A stretch of DNA of 64,000 nucleotides from JAAYCI01 sp031551695 (GTDB taxonomy: Bacteria; Bacillota; Clostridia; Oscillospirales; Ruminococcaceae): contig JAVBNG010000018.1 in NCBI GenBank assembly GCA_031551695.1, positions 1 through 64,000 of the forward strand, read 5' to 3'. How positions within the stretch are numbered: the stretch's first letter is position 1; every line of letters begins with the position of its first letter. The notes beneath the pieces are model-generated. The model made no database searches and was not told the origin of the DNA. It saw only the letters and a program-made list of their open reading frames with translations. Shown piece after piece: positions 17,607-26,258 of this stretch. The translations under genes were made by a program, and so were the position numbers.

Positions 17607-20069
17607 TTGCCTCGCGATAACCAAAAACCGTCGCAACATAGACGGGCCGCCGCCACGCAGATTATACCGCCTGCCGCGGCCGTGCCCAGCACAGATGATA
17701 TCGCTTCGCTGCTGGAATCTGTGGCGAAGGGCGCCCCAAAAACAGCAAGCACCGCGCCCCAAAAAACAGCGCCAGAGCCGCCTCAAAAGACGGCTCTGGT
17801 AAAACAGGCAGATGAAAAAACTGTCGCTGCTGCTGCGGCCAGGGAAGCCGCGCGCCAAAAACGCCTGAACACCCAGGCCGCAAAGCCGGCGCCCGCTGCG
17901 GCAACTGCCGCACCTGTAAAAGCGGAGGTTGTGAAACCAAAACCGGCAGCGGCGCAGGCCGCCGTAAAGCCCGCTGCACCGGAACCGCAAAAGGCGGCGT
18001 TCGCCGGCCCCATGGCCGCGCAGGCGGAAAAGCCGGTTGCTGCAAAACCCGCCGCACCACCGCGGGCGGCGCAGGCCGTGCCGCAAAAAATGCAAACAAA
18101 AACACCGCCAACAGCGCAACCGGCAACCGCGCAGGCCGCCACAGGCAAACCCACGAAAGCAGCGGTAAAAGCAACCTCCCTGCAGCCGCACGCAAAAGAC
18201 ATTTCGGCGCCTTTGGGCAACGCCGCCCGGCCGGCCGCCGGCCCCGGCCAAAGCGACGTTGAAAGCCGCCTGGCAGAAGCGGCCAAAGACAAGGCGCGGG
18301 CCGTCGGCATCCGCAAAGCGGAAGAGCCCAAAAGCCACGGCCACAGCGGCCTTTCCGCTTTTGGCCGCATCATGGCCAAAAGCGGCGGTTACGTGTTTAA
18401 AAATCCGTTCATCCGCGCCGTTGGCAACATGCTGTACCAACTGGGCTTTTTTGCCGAGTGCAAAATCGTGCAGTTTTGCCGTGTACTGCGCGACGCCGCC
18501 ATCATTTTGGCACAGGTGCTGAAATGGATGTTCGGCGGCATTGCCTCTAGCATGGGCGAGGTCCTGCTGGGCGTCTGGCACGACCTTACCGAGCCGTTTG
18601 TGCGCATGGGGCGCGGCGTTGTAAACATTTTCCGCCTAATCAAAAAGGAAAACCGGGAGACCGCCCGCGAATATTTCCGCACCGGCCTGCGCAAGCACGC
18701 CCACCTTCTGGGCAACTGGGCGCTGTTTTTGCTGCCGCTGGCGGCGGCGCTGGTGGGCATTTTTGTGGTGCGCAACATGCTGGACATGAAATACGCCCTG
18801 GCCGTGAGCGTGAACGACGACGTGATCGGTTATGTGGCCGACCAAAGCGTGTTCGAAGACGCAAAGAACATTTTGCGCAGCCGCCTGCGCCTTTCGGATG
18901 ACCAGCAAATGGCAGACTGGCAGCTGAACGCGGATTTGACCCTTGCCAAGGCGGACACCTTTACCTCCAAAGACCAAATTGTGAACGAGGCACTGCGCAG
19001 CGGCGCATTTGACGTGGTACCCGCCACCGGGCTGTACATCGACGGCAAGCTGGAAGCCGTCACCACCGAAGGCGAGCGCTTGTCCGCCTTTTTGGAAGAT
19101 ACCCTCGAAGCTTACAAGGACCCCTCTATGCCGGAGGCCGAAGTGCATTTTGTGGAGCCGGTAACATGCGAAGTGAACCCGGACGACATTTACCTGGCCG
19201 AGAGCGTGGAAAGCTATGACGATGTGGTAGCAAAGCTCACCCGCATTGTAGAGGAAGAAAAACGCTACACCACCGTCGAAGGCGACACCCTGGAGAGCAT
19301 CGCCCTGGCGAACAACATCACCCTGGAGGCGCTGGAGGCCAAAAACCCGGACTATTTGGGCCTTGGCCCCGAGTATATGCCGGAAGCGAACACCAGCCTG
19401 CTCATCAAAAGCGCCGAGCCGTTTTTACAGGTGGAAAGCGTGGTGCGCTTTGAATCCACCGAGGCCATTCCCTTCAGCTATGTGGAGGAAAACGACCCCG
19501 ACCGCGCCAAAGGCATCCGCACTATTTCCCAGCAGGGGCAGGAAGGCGAACAAGTCGTATATGACGATTACATTTACCGGGACGGCGAATTGGTGAGCAA
19601 AACCCGCGTGGACGAACTGACTGAGGTCGTCACCCCGGCCGTGGACGAAGTGACCGTGGTTGGCACCGGCGATATCGCAAACCTTGCGGGCGAATATAAT
19701 GGCAGCTATATCAACCCCATTCCCACCTATGAATATTCCAGCCGCGGCATGAGCGGCGGGCACCGCGGGCGCGACTACAACGCGCCCATGGGCACACCCA
19801 TTTACGCCGCAAACGGCGGCACGGTGGTAACGGCCACCTACCACTACAGCTGGGGCAATATGGTGCTTATCCAGCACGCGGACGGCTACCAGACCCTGTA
19901 CGCCCATATGGACTATATCTCCGTAAGCGCGGGCCAGGCCGTGGCACAGGGCCAGCCGGTGGGCGCCGTGGGCATGACGGGCAACACCAGCGGCCCCCAC
20001 CTGCATTTGGAAGTGTGGGCCCCCGGCGGCGGCCTTGTGGACCCGGATACCATCGTGCCGCTGCACTAG
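17607..20069 (+). CDS. Membrane-anchored LysM-G5-M23 cell-wall endopeptidase
   Basis: Predicted zinc endopeptidase cutting peptidoglycan cross-links. In order over 820 residues: about 230 residues of Ala/Pro/Lys/Gln-rich low-complexity sequence, a conserved amphipathic middle part, one membrane helix near 370-390 (WALFLLPLAAALVGIFVV), a LysM-like segment near 555-590 (YTTVEGDTLESIALANNI), a G5-like domain near 610-690, and the LytM/M23 domain to the end with zinc ligands in GGHRGRDYN and GPHLHLEVW. So the N-terminus should be cytoplasmic and the catalytic part outside. TTG 17607 is chosen because GAGGAGGA ends six bases upstream. Target bond and partners are not known. Confidence 0.9.
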   Translation: MPRDNQKPSQHRRAAATQIIPPAAAVPSTDDIASLLESVAKGAPKTASTAPQKTAPEPPQKTALVKQADEKTVAAAAAREAARQKRLNTQAAKPAPAAATAAPVKAEVVKPKPAAAQAAVKPAAPEPQKAAFAGPMAAQAEKPVAAKPAAPPRAAQAVPQKMQTKTPPTAQPATAQAATGKPTKAAVKATSLQPHAKDISAPLGNAARPAAGPGQSDVESRLAEAAKDKARAVGIRKAEEPKSHGHSGLSAFGRIMAKSGGYVFKNPFIRAVGNMLYQLGFFAECKIVQFCRVLRDAAIILAQVLKWMFGGIASSMGEVLLGVWHDLTEPFVRMGRGVVNIFRLIKKENRETAREYFRTGLRKHAHLLGNWALFLLPLAAALVGIFVVRNMLDMKYALAVSVNDDVIGYVADQSVFEDAKNILRSRLRLSDDQQMADWQLNADLTLAKADTFTSKDQIVNEALRSGAFDVVPATGLYIDGKLEAVTTEGERLSAFLEDTLEAYKDPSMPEAEVHFVEPVTCEVNPDDIYLAESVESYDDVVAKLTRIVEEEKRYTTVEGDTLESIALANNITLEALEAKNPDYLGLGPEYMPEANTSLLIKSAEPFLQVESVVRFESTEAIPFSYVEENDPDRAKGIRTISQQGQEGEQVVYDDYIYRDGELVSKTRVDELTEVVTPAVDEVTVVGTGDIANLAGEYNGSYINPIPTYEYSSRGMSGGHRGRDYNAPMGTPIYAANGGTVVTATYHYSWGNMVLIQHADGYQTLYAHMDYISVSAGQAVAQGQPVGAVGMTGNTSGPHLHLEVWAPGGGLVDPDTIVPLH

Positions 20070-20127
20070 TGCGGTTTGCCCGCCGTTTTTCCCGGCGGCA
20101 GTTTGCCCCGCCGCACAAACAATGTGC

Positions 20128-20171
20128 AAAAAAGACCGGCCGTGCCCTGTGGGGTGCGGCCGGTCTTTTTT
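20128..20171. terminator. Bidirectional terminator between the M23 peptidase and racemase genes
   Basis: A-rich/T-rich flanked stem (AAAGACCGGCCG paired with CGGCCGGTCTTT), so it can stop transcription from both convergent genes. Confidence 0.85.
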
Positions 20172-20194
20172 GTTCGCTCGTTTTTACGCCCGCG

Positions 20195-20887
20195 TCAGGC
20201 CTCCAGCGCAAACCGCACGGCGGCCTCGGCGTGGATTTTCGCCGTGTCGTACAGCGGCACGGCCGTGTCCCTCCGGTTCACCAGCAGGCCAATCTCCGTG
20301 CAGCCCAGCACCACGGCCCCGGCCCCGGCGGCAGCCAGCTTTTCAATTTCGGCAAGGTAGCCTTTTTTAGATGCCGGATTGATTTCGCCCCGGCACAGCT
20401 CGTTAAAAATCACGTCGTTCACAAACTGGCGGCCGCCTTCGTCCGGCACCAGCACGCCGATGCCCGCCTCCTCCAGCTTGGCGCGGTAAAAGTCCTGTTC
20501 CATCGTGTACTTTGTGCCAAGCAGACCCACAGTGGCCACACCGCCGGCACGCAGCGCCTGTGCCGTGGCCGTGGCAATGTGCAACAGGGGAATGCCCACT
20601 TCGGCCTGCACCTCGTGTGCCACCTTGTGCATGGTATTGGTGCAAATCAGCAAAAAATCCGCCCCGGCGGCCTCCAGCCCCCTGGCCGCGCCGCCCAAAA
20701 TGGCCGCGCCTTTGGCCCAGTCGCCCGCCGTTTGGCAGGCCTCTATTTCGTCAAAATCTACGCTGTACAGCACACATTTCGCGCTGTGCAGGCCGCCAAG
20801 GCGCTGTTTCACGCCCTCGTTCACCGCTTTGTAATAGGTAACGGTGCTCTCCCAGCTCATGCCGCCCAGCAGCCCGATGGTCTTCAT
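20195..20887 (-). CDS. Aspartate/glutamate racemase family protein
   Basis: PLP-independent amino-acid racemase, likely aspartate racemase. The 230-residue protein starts MKTIGLLGGMSWEST, typical of the RacD/YgeA group, and has both catalytic cysteines: ICTNTMHK (first half) and LGCTEIGLLV (second half). ATG 20887 is chosen with AAGGGGAC just upstream; the frame extends further up but into the end of ppa. It lies 35 bp after ppa on the same strand and shares its terminator with the M23 gene. D-Asp is used in cross-bridges by some Firmicutes; the substrate here is inference. Confidence 0.88.
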   Translation of the reverse strand: MKTIGLLGGMSWESTVTYYKAVNEGVKQRLGGLHSAKCVLYSVDFDEIEACQTAGDWAKGAAILGGAARGLEAAGADFLLICTNTMHKVAHEVQAEVGIPLLHIATATAQALRAGGVATVGLLGTKYTMEQDFYRAKLEEAGIGVLVPDEGGRQFVNDVIFNELCRGEINPASKKGYLAEIEKLAAAGAGAVVLGCTEIGLLVNRRDTAVPLYDTAKIHAEAAVRFALEA

Positions 20888-20922
20888 ATTCGTCCCCTTC
20901 CGCCTGTTCCATGCAGCCGCGC

Positions 20923-21456
20923 CTAGCGGCAGAATTTCTCGATATAACACTCCAGCGCCTGTTGAATGGTTTCCCGCGCTTCTTCGGGGCCCTGTTCCTC
21001 GTCCACCACGGTTTCCTTGCGCTCCAGGCTTTTGTACACGCTGAAAAAGTGGCGGATCTCGCTGACGATGTGCGTCGGCAGTTCCTCAATGTTGGTGTAT
21101 TCGTTATAGGTGGGGTCGTCAAAGGGGATGGCGATGATTTTTTCGTCCCGCTTGCCCTGGTCCATCATGGTGATCATGCCGATGGGATAGCACCGCACAA
21201 GGCTCAAAGGGTAAATCACCTCGCTGCACAGCACCAGCACGTCCAGCGGGTCGCCGTCGTCGGCAAAGGTGCGCGGAATAAAGCCGTAGTTCGCCGGGTA
21301 GTGGGTAGATGTGTATAAAATGCGGTCCAGAATGATGTGGCCGCTCTCTTTGTCCAGCTCGTACTTGTTTTTCGAGCCCTTTTCAATCTCGATGACCGCG
21401 ATAAAATCATTGGGGTTGATGCGGGACGGGCTGATATCGTGCCATACGTTTGACAT
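20923..21456 (-). CDS. ppa: Inorganic pyrophosphatase, family I
   Basis: Hydrolyses pyrophosphate to phosphate, driving biosynthetic reactions. The 177-residue protein has the family I signature DDGDPLDVLVL with its metal-binding aspartates, plus EIEKGSKNKYELD and YPANYGFIPRT. Soluble. Upstream is GTAACAGGAAA. Many Clostridia use family II or membrane enzymes, so a family I enzyme is a mild point of interest. Confidence 0.95.
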   Translation of the reverse strand: MSNVWHDISPSRINPNDFIAVIEIEKGSKNKYELDKESGHIILDRILYTSTHYPANYGFIPRTFADDGDPLDVLVLCSEVIYPLSLVRCYPIGMITMMDQGKRDEKIIAIPFDDPTYNEYTNIEELPTHIVSEIRHFFSVYKSLERKETVVDEEQGPEEARETIQQALECYIEKFCR

Positions 21457-21580
21457 TTTCCTGTTACCTCCACGTGTTCAGGCTTCTCTTCTCATTTCTT
21501 CTCTCACAATCATACAATCATCACTCAAAAGCGGTGTTTTGTCAAGAGGCGGGCCACTTTTCGGGCTTTGCGCACAAAAC

Positions 21581-21605
21581 AAAACCCGGCCTGTGGCCGG
21601 GTTTT
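21581..21605 (-). terminator. Terminator of the beta-helix lipoprotein gene
   Basis: AAAACCCGGCC / GGCCGGGTTTT stem with T-rich flank on the minus strand, 37 bp after the stop of the lipoprotein gene. Confidence 0.8.
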
Positions 21606-21641
21606 GGGGAGTTTTCATCGCTTGCACCGGCAGGGCCAAAA

Positions 21642-23033
21642 TCAGCCCAACACTTCGCCGTTGTCAAGGGTAATGGTGTAGCCGTTATAGTTGACGGTGC
21701 CGTTGTTCGCAAAGTAGGACAGGGTGCAGTTGCCCGTAAGGGTCCACGTGCAGCCTTCGTCCACGGTGACGGTGGCATTGTTTGGCACGGCGCTGCCCGC
21801 CGTGTTTTCCACCACATTCACGGCGCCCTCAAAGGTGGAGCCGTTTTTCAAGGTAAGGGCCAGGGTGGAGATGCTGTCCACCGTCACATCGCCTGTAAGC
21901 GTCTGGCCGTCCGCCGTGAAGGCCAGGTTGCCGCCATTTTCGCCCACGGTGCCTTCGGCGGTGCTGTCCACCCCGCCTTCCACGCGGATGAGCCCGCCGC
22001 TCCCCGTGTTCGCCATTTCCACGCCGGACAGGACGATGCCCGCCGCCGTGTTGGTAACGTAGAACAGGTCGCCGTTTGCGGTTTCCAGGCTGCCGCCGGT
22101 GATGGAAAGCTGGCCGGAACCGCCGTCCCGCCCGTCTTCCACAGTGCTAAACATCTGCACGGCGCCGGGCATTTTGCCGGCGCCGGTTTCGCCCATGCTG
22201 CCGGAGACCGCGCATTCCTCAAGGACCAGCATCCCGTCGCCCTCCACCACCAGCGCCTGCGAAAGGTACGCCGTAAGCACCGCGCCGCGCACGGAAACGT
22301 CCCCTGTGCTGTACACAGCCGGGCTGTTCAGGCTGTTTGTGGTGTAGCTGCCCCCGTCGGCCACCACCGTGGCCCCTTCGCCGCCGGTGCGGATGCCCAT
22401 GGAGGCGTCCCCCTCTGTGCTGGCATTCACATTGGTCGCATACAGCACCGCACCGCCGTTTGCCAGCAGGGTAGCCGAGTCGTTGCCGTCCGTCATCACG
22501 GTCACGTCAACAAGGGTGATGCCGGTGCCGTCTCCATATGCCACAACGGCATTGGCATCGGCGGGGTATGCACTCACGGCGGAGTTGTTCATGGTCACAT
22601 TCGCGCCGTTCAGCGCCAAAAATGCGGCGTTTCGGCCATAGGCCGCGCTGTTTGCGGCATTGGTGCTTTCGCCGCTCATTTTGCTCACGGTGACATCGTC
22701 CAGTGTGGCGGTGGCGCCCTCCACACGCAGGGCGTTTTCGTCATCGTTGCTCGAGTCAAAATCCAGCACGGAATACGTGCCGTCGTCGCTGATGATATTC
22801 GCCGCCGCGCCGTATTCCATATCGGCCTGCGCGGAAGAGGACGCGGAGGACGAGGAAGGCGGCGTCTGTGCGCTTGCGGCCGTGGCTTCGGCACTCGGGA
22901 CGCCCGCCGCGGAAGAGGCGTCGCCTTCCGCCGCGTAAGACGCGCTGCTGCACGCCGCCATCGCTGCGCAGCACATGGCCGCTGCGCACAGCAGGGCAAA
23001 GGACTTTTTCTTTTTATTCAAAACAGTGTTCAC
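21642..23033 (-). CDS. Secreted lipoprotein with parallel beta-helix repeats
   Basis: I do not recognise a specific function. The 463-residue product has a lipoprotein signal (basic MNTVLNKKKK, hydrophobic core, lipobox-like MAAC near residue 27), a Ser/Ala-rich linker to about residue 70, and then repeated short strands rich in Gly, Asn, Val and Thr (such as VVADGGSYTTNS, GVEMANTGSGG, LTLKNGSTFEG) that look like a right-handed beta-helix, as in pectate-lyase-like or adhesin proteins. No catalytic residues can be assigned. It ends with NGYTITLDNGEVLG. GTG 23033 follows AAAGG closely; a TTG four codons later is possible. Single gene with its own terminator. Confidence 0.75.
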   Translation of the reverse strand: MNTVLNKKKKSFALLCAAAMCCAAMAACSSASYAAEGDASSAAGVPSAEATAASAQTPPSSSSASSSAQADMEYGAAANIISDDGTYSVLDFDSSNDDENALRVEGATATLDDVTVSKMSGESTNAANSAAYGRNAAFLALNGANVTMNNSAVSAYPADANAVVAYGDGTGITLVDVTVMTDGNDSATLLANGGAVLYATNVNASTEGDASMGIRTGGEGATVVADGGSYTTNSLNSPAVYSTGDVSVRGAVLTAYLSQALVVEGDGMLVLEECAVSGSMGETGAGKMPGAVQMFSTVEDGRDGGSGQLSITGGSLETANGDLFYVTNTAAGIVLSGVEMANTGSGGLIRVEGGVDSTAEGTVGENGGNLAFTADGQTLTGDVTVDSISTLALTLKNGSTFEGAVNVVENTAGSAVPNNATVTVDEGCTWTLTGNCTLSYFANNGTVNYNGYTITLDNGEVLG

Positions 23034-23145
23034 ACCTTTCGGTTTTCAGTGGGCATTTCTTGCATGCCTGTTTCATCATACCCGCCGTCCCCCACGAAAT
23101 CTCGTCGTTTTTGTCACGCGGGTGAAAAACCACACCGGCCGGGGT

Positions 23146-23174
23146 TTGAAAAAACACGCGGCGTGTAGTAGAAT
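23146..23174 (+). promoter_or_regulatory. Promoter of the 134-residue membrane protein gene
   Basis: TTGAAA (23146-23151), 17-bp spacer, TAGAAT (23169-23174), 32 bp before the start codon. Confidence 0.5.
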
Positions 23175-23206
23175 TAGGTTACACTGTTCCACAGGAGGTT
23201 CTCCCC

Positions 23207-23611
23207 ATGAAAACACAGGACACCGAGAAAAAATTCGACCCCAAACACCTGGCGGCACAAGCGGCACCCCCGCCCATGGGCGAAGCGGCCGCCCTGCCGC
23301 ATGCGGCAACAACGAATGCGCCCACACACACAGCCGCGCAAGCCGTGGCACCGCCGTTGCATCAGTCCTCCTCCGGCGGCCTTGGCGATGTATTGGGCGA
23401 GGTGCTGGGCGGTGCGCCCGGCGCGCAGCAGTCCTCCGGCGGCCTTGGCGATATATTGGGCGAAGTGCTGGGCGGCGCGCAAAGCAGCAGCCCGGCATAC
23501 ACGCAAAACAGCGCCGAAGCGGAAAAAAAGAAGCGCACGCGGGACATCATTTTGCTTATTTGCACCCTTGGTTTTTGGTATTTCCGCATGAAAAAGCGCG
23601 GTCAATCCTAG
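23207..23611 (+). CDS. Small membrane protein with Gly-Leu repeats, unknown function
   Basis: Not recognised. The 134-residue protein has a His/Ala/Pro-rich N-terminal half, then two nearly identical repeats (SSGGLGDVLGEVLGGA and SSGGLGDILGEVLGGA, about residues 54-91) resembling the Gly-Leu segments of DUF937-like proteins, a charged stretch EAEKKKRTRD and a single C-terminal hydrophobic segment IILLICTLGFWYF followed by RMKKR. This suggests a tail-anchored protein with the repeats in the cytoplasm. ATG 23207 has AGGAGG upstream and the gene has its own promoter. The DNA of the repeats is also duplicated, so the doubling is recent. Confidence 0.7.
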   Translation: MKTQDTEKKFDPKHLAAQAAPPPMGEAAALPHAATTNAPTHTAAQAVAPPLHQSSSGGLGDVLGEVLGGAPGAQQSSGGLGDILGEVLGGAQSSSPAYTQNSAEAEKKKRTRDIILLICTLGFWYFRMKKRGQS

Positions 23612-23615
23612 ACAG

Positions 23616-24269
23616 TTGGAAAGCGGGGCAGGCGATGCGGTGTATGTGGCCAGCCCCACGTGCCTACACCACGCCCATGCCATGGCGGCCCTGCAAAGCG
23701 GTAAACACGTGCTGGGCGAAAAGCCCGCCGCGTCGGGCAGCGCGGAGCTTGCCGAACTGCTGGCCACCGCCCGTGCAAACGGCGCACTGGTGGATATCGG
23801 CGTGTACTGCGTGCAGCTGATGGTGGCGCTGTTCGGCCGGCCCGAAAGCCTGCAAAGCGCGGGCATTCTGCTGGAAAACGGCCTGGACGGGCAAGGGATG
23901 ATTTTGGCCAAATGCCCCGGCATGCTGGCGGAACTGAGCTATTCAAAAATTTGTGACGCGGCTGCACCCAGCACCATCTAGGGCGAAGACGCTGCCCTTG
24001 TGTGGACGGACATGACAAGCCCCGGCGCCATCACCCTTGTGCCCAGAAAAGGCCCGCGCGAGGTTTTCCCCTGCGGCGGCGGCGAAAACAACCTGAAGTT
24101 TGAGATTGAGGCGTTTTTGCAAATGGCCGCCGGCCCGCAAAACACCGGCACCGCCGGCCCCGGCGCTTTTACCGCGGCACAGTCCAACGCAATCTCAACA
24201 CTTTCCATGGGAATTCTGGACGAAGCGCGCCGCCAGCAGGGCATTGTGTTCCCGGCAGACTGCGTTTAA
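23616..24269 (+). pseudogene. Decayed Gfo/Idh/MocA oxidoreductase
   Basis: A remnant of an NAD(P)-dependent sugar-type oxidoreductase. It begins directly at the DAVYVASPTCLHHAHAM block, which is normally residues 60-75, so the Rossmann GxGxxG part is missing. HVLGEKPAA, the dinucleotide-binding EKP motif, is kept. The reading then jumps from LLATARANGAL straight to VDIGVYCVQL, so roughly 60 residues of the middle are deleted. A TAG at 23979 interrupts the frame, and the same frame continues after it with the normal C-terminal part (GENNLKFEIEAFLQ) to 24269. With three lesions it is unlikely to make an active enzyme. Confidence 0.8.
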
Positions 24270-24300
24270 AAAAGCGCCGTGCTCTCGCCGTTAAGTAAAA

Positions 24301-24337
24301 AAAACAAGGCCCCGTCCATTGTGGACGCGGCCTTGTT
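24301..24337. terminator. Bidirectional terminator
   Basis: Stem ACAAGGCC-CGTCCA with TGGACG-GGCCTTGT (one mismatch), flanked by A and T runs, between the pseudogene and the convergent VOC gene. Confidence 0.75.
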
Positions 24338-24357
24338 TGTGTTAAATTTATACTGGG

Positions 24358-24774
24358 TTATTTTTGCCCCACGAAATTCCACATCACGCCGAACTTGTCG
24401 AACACCACGCCGGCGCACGGGCTGTAGAAAGTCTCTTCCAGCGGCATGCCCACCCGGCCTTCCTCGGCCAGAATGGCAAAGGCGGCCTTCACCTTGTCCA
24501 CCACCGTCTCCACAGCCAGGGAAACGCGCTCGCTCTCCGGGTCGTTCAGCGGCTGGCCGGGCCCGCAGTCCGACATGCGGATAAAATCATCCCCCATTTG
24601 CAGCGTCACCTGCACCACCCGGTCCATAAATTCAGCCGGGATGGCAAAAGCAGGGTTTGGGGGCAAATCGGAAAAACGCATCACCTGCTGCACTTCGGCG
24701 CCAAAGGCGCGCTTGTACAAATCAATGGCTTCCTGGCAATTGCCGCCAAATGTAAGATATGGCCTGATTTTCAT
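24358..24774 (-). CDS. VOC/PhnB-like glyoxalase-fold protein
   Basis: Member of the vicinal-oxygen-chelate superfamily, PhnB-like branch. The 138-residue protein starts MKIRPYLTFGGNCQEAIDLYKRAFGAEV and continues with FIRMSDCGPGQP and a C-terminal DKFGVMWNFVGQK, typical of this group (often annotated as 3-demethylubiquinone methyltransferase-like). The reaction is unknown. ATG 24774 follows AAAGGAG; it starts one base after the upstream gene's stop. Confidence 0.85.
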   Translation of the reverse strand: MKIRPYLTFGGNCQEAIDLYKRAFGAEVQQVMRFSDLPPNPAFAIPAEFMDRVVQVTLQMGDDFIRMSDCGPGQPLNDPESERVSLAVETVVDKVKAAFAILAEEGRVGMPLEETFYSPCAGVVFDKFGVMWNFVGQK

Positions 24775-24775
24775 A

Positions 24776-25222
24776 CTAAACTCCTTTATTTTCTTCAATT
24801 TTGTTTGGGCGCTCTCGGATAAGTTCCAGCCGGTCACGGCGCTTTTTTCCCTTTTGCAGCGAGAACTGATAGCTCTCCTCTATCCAGCCCATCAGCTCGT
24901 CGTCGATTTCCTCCACCCGCTGCACGATCACATGGTGCGTCCAGCGGTTCGGGTACGGCTCCACCGATTCCGCGATGCGCGGGTGGACAAACTGGTGGTC
25001 CAACCCAAATGTCACCAGCATATACTTGTCCGGCCAGCCCTTTCGCTTGCGGAACGGCGGCCACGCCCAGGCGAAGGCGTGGGTGTTGTAAAAACTCACC
25101 TGTGTGGCCTTCACCATAATCGTAACATCCGGGTGCGCCGCCAAAACGCGCTGTTCAAACGCCTCATACAGCGGCAGCGTGCCGGGCACTTTGTCAAACA
25201 GCATCATACAGTCCGGGTTCAT
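24776..25222 (-). CDS. DUF5655-domain protein
   Basis: Function unknown. The 148-residue protein has the DUF5655 pattern MLFDKVPGTLPLYEAFEQRVL, then KATQVSFYNTHAFAWAW and KRKGWPDKYMLVTFGL, with a basic C-terminus. I chose ATG 25222 because GGAGGAG lies eight bases upstream; the open frame extends to 25306 but that would overlap the end of the DUF2200 gene. Placed between DUF2200 and VOC genes on the same strand. Confidence 0.75.
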   Translation of the reverse strand: MNPDCMMLFDKVPGTLPLYEAFEQRVLAAHPDVTIMVKATQVSFYNTHAFAWAWPPFRKRKGWPDKYMLVTFGLDHQFVHPRIAESVEPYPNRWTHHVIVQRVEEIDDELMGWIEESYQFSLQKGKKRRDRLELIRERPNKIEENKGV

Positions 25223-25256
25223 CGGCACTGCTCCTCCGCAAATGTACGCAACCGTG

Positions 25257-25610
25257 TTATCCTTTTCGAAGAATTTTCTCCATAGGTCTCCCTTTTGCCA
25301 ATTCATCCACCATTTTGTCCAGCCAGCGCACCTTTTGGATCACCGCGTCCTCAATTTCCTCCACGCGGTACCCGCAGATGCTGCCCGTGATGAGGGAGGC
25401 GCCCGGGTTCATTCGCGGGGCGCCGGCAAAAAAGGCCTCCATGTCCGCTTCGCCGTCTATCTGCTGCTGCAGGGAATCCTTGTCATAGCCGGTAAGCCAA
25501 AAAATGATTTCATCCACTTCGGCCTTGCTTCTGCCTTTTTTCTCCGCCTTTTCAATGTATAGCGGGTATACGCTGGCAAAGGTGATGGTATAGGCCCGGG
25601 GCTTTTTCAT
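25257..25610 (-). CDS. DUF2200 family protein
   Basis: Function unknown. The 117-residue protein matches the family along its length: ITFASVYPLYIEKAEKKGRSKAEVDEII, WLTGYD, then the ICGYRVEEIED and QKVRWLDKMVDELAKGRPMEKILR blocks. ATG 25610 follows GGAGTG. The gene begins about 115 bp after the glutathione peroxidase gene, with a hairpin between. Confidence 0.85.
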   Translation of the reverse strand: MKKPRAYTITFASVYPLYIEKAEKKGRSKAEVDEIIFWLTGYDKDSLQQQIDGEADMEAFFAGAPRMNPGASLITGSICGYRVEEIEDAVIQKVRWLDKMVDELAKGRPMEKILRKG

Positions 25611-25693
25611 GGGAACACTCCTTCCGCGTCTCAATTTCAGGGGCTTTTCGAACAGTATACACCATCCCTTTTCCTCCAACAACGCAAAATCGC

Positions 25694-25715
25694 GCGGCAT
25701 CCTTACGGATGCCGC
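25694..25715 (-). terminator. Hairpin after glutathione peroxidase gene
   Basis: Perfect 9-bp stem GCGGCATCC/GGATGCCGC with a 4-base loop; only a short T run follows on the minus strand, so it may be a partial terminator or an mRNA-stabilising stem. Confidence 0.6.
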
Positions 25716-25724
25716 ACAACTTTC

Positions 25725-26258
25725 TTACAGCAGCGCCTCTATGTCCGCTTCCAGCCGTTCCGGCTTGTAGGCGGGCGAATACCGCGCCACCACGGCGCCG
25801 TCTTTGCCTATCAAAAATTTCCCGAAGTTCCACTTAATGTCGCCCGCTTTGGCAAGGGGCTTCAGCAGCTTCACCTTTTTTTCGAAAGACTTGCTCTCTT
25901 CGTCGCCGCGGTCCTCCGGGGCTTGCTCCCGCAGCCAGGCATACAGCGGGTCGGCGTCCTTGCCGTTCACGTCTATTTTGGCAAAACGCGGGAAGGTGGT
26001 GCCGTAGTTCAGCGTGCAGAACGACGTGATCTCCTCGTCGCTGCCCGGCGCCTGCCCCAGAAACTGGTTGCAGGGAAAATCGAGAATTTCAAAGCCCCGC
26101 TCCCGGTACTTTTGGTACAGGGCTTCCAGCGCCTCGTACTGCGGCGTCAGGCCGCACTTGGTGGCGGTGTTCACCACCAGCAGCACCTTGCCCCTGTAAT
26201 CGGCCAGCGATACCGCCTCGCCCTTGTTGTCCTTCACGGTAAAATCGTAAATGGTCAT
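25725..26258 (-). CDS. Glutathione peroxidase family thiol peroxidase
   Basis: Reduces hydroperoxides; in anaerobic bacteria this family generally uses thioredoxin-like donors. The 177-residue protein has the peroxidatic cysteine motif NTATKCGLTPQY (C35, Cys rather than selenocysteine), LDFPCNQF with the conserved Gln, and WNFGKFLI. ATG 26258 follows AAAGGAG and overlaps the stop of the membrane-protein gene by four bases. Position in an operon headed by an OhrR-like peroxide sensor supports an oxidative-stress role. Confidence 0.92.
   Translation of the reverse strand: MTIYDFTVKDNKGEAVSLADYRGKVLLVVNTATKCGLTPQYEALEALYQKYRERGFEILDFPCNQFLGQAPGSDEEITSFCTLNYGTTFPRFAKIDVNGKDADPLYAWLREQAPEDRGDEESKSFEKKVKLLKPLAKAGDIKWNFGKFLIGKDGAVVARYSPAYKPERLEADIEALL

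Noticed and set aside
21450..23168. 572-codon plus-strand open frame opposite the beta-helix lipoprotein
   Set aside because: The minus-strand frame has a lipoprotein signal, a repeat pattern and a terminator; the plus frame has none of these.
23301..23500. CRISPR-like direct repeats in the 23.3-23.5 kb region
   Set aside because: There are only two repeat units and they encode a repeated protein motif; there is no spacer series.
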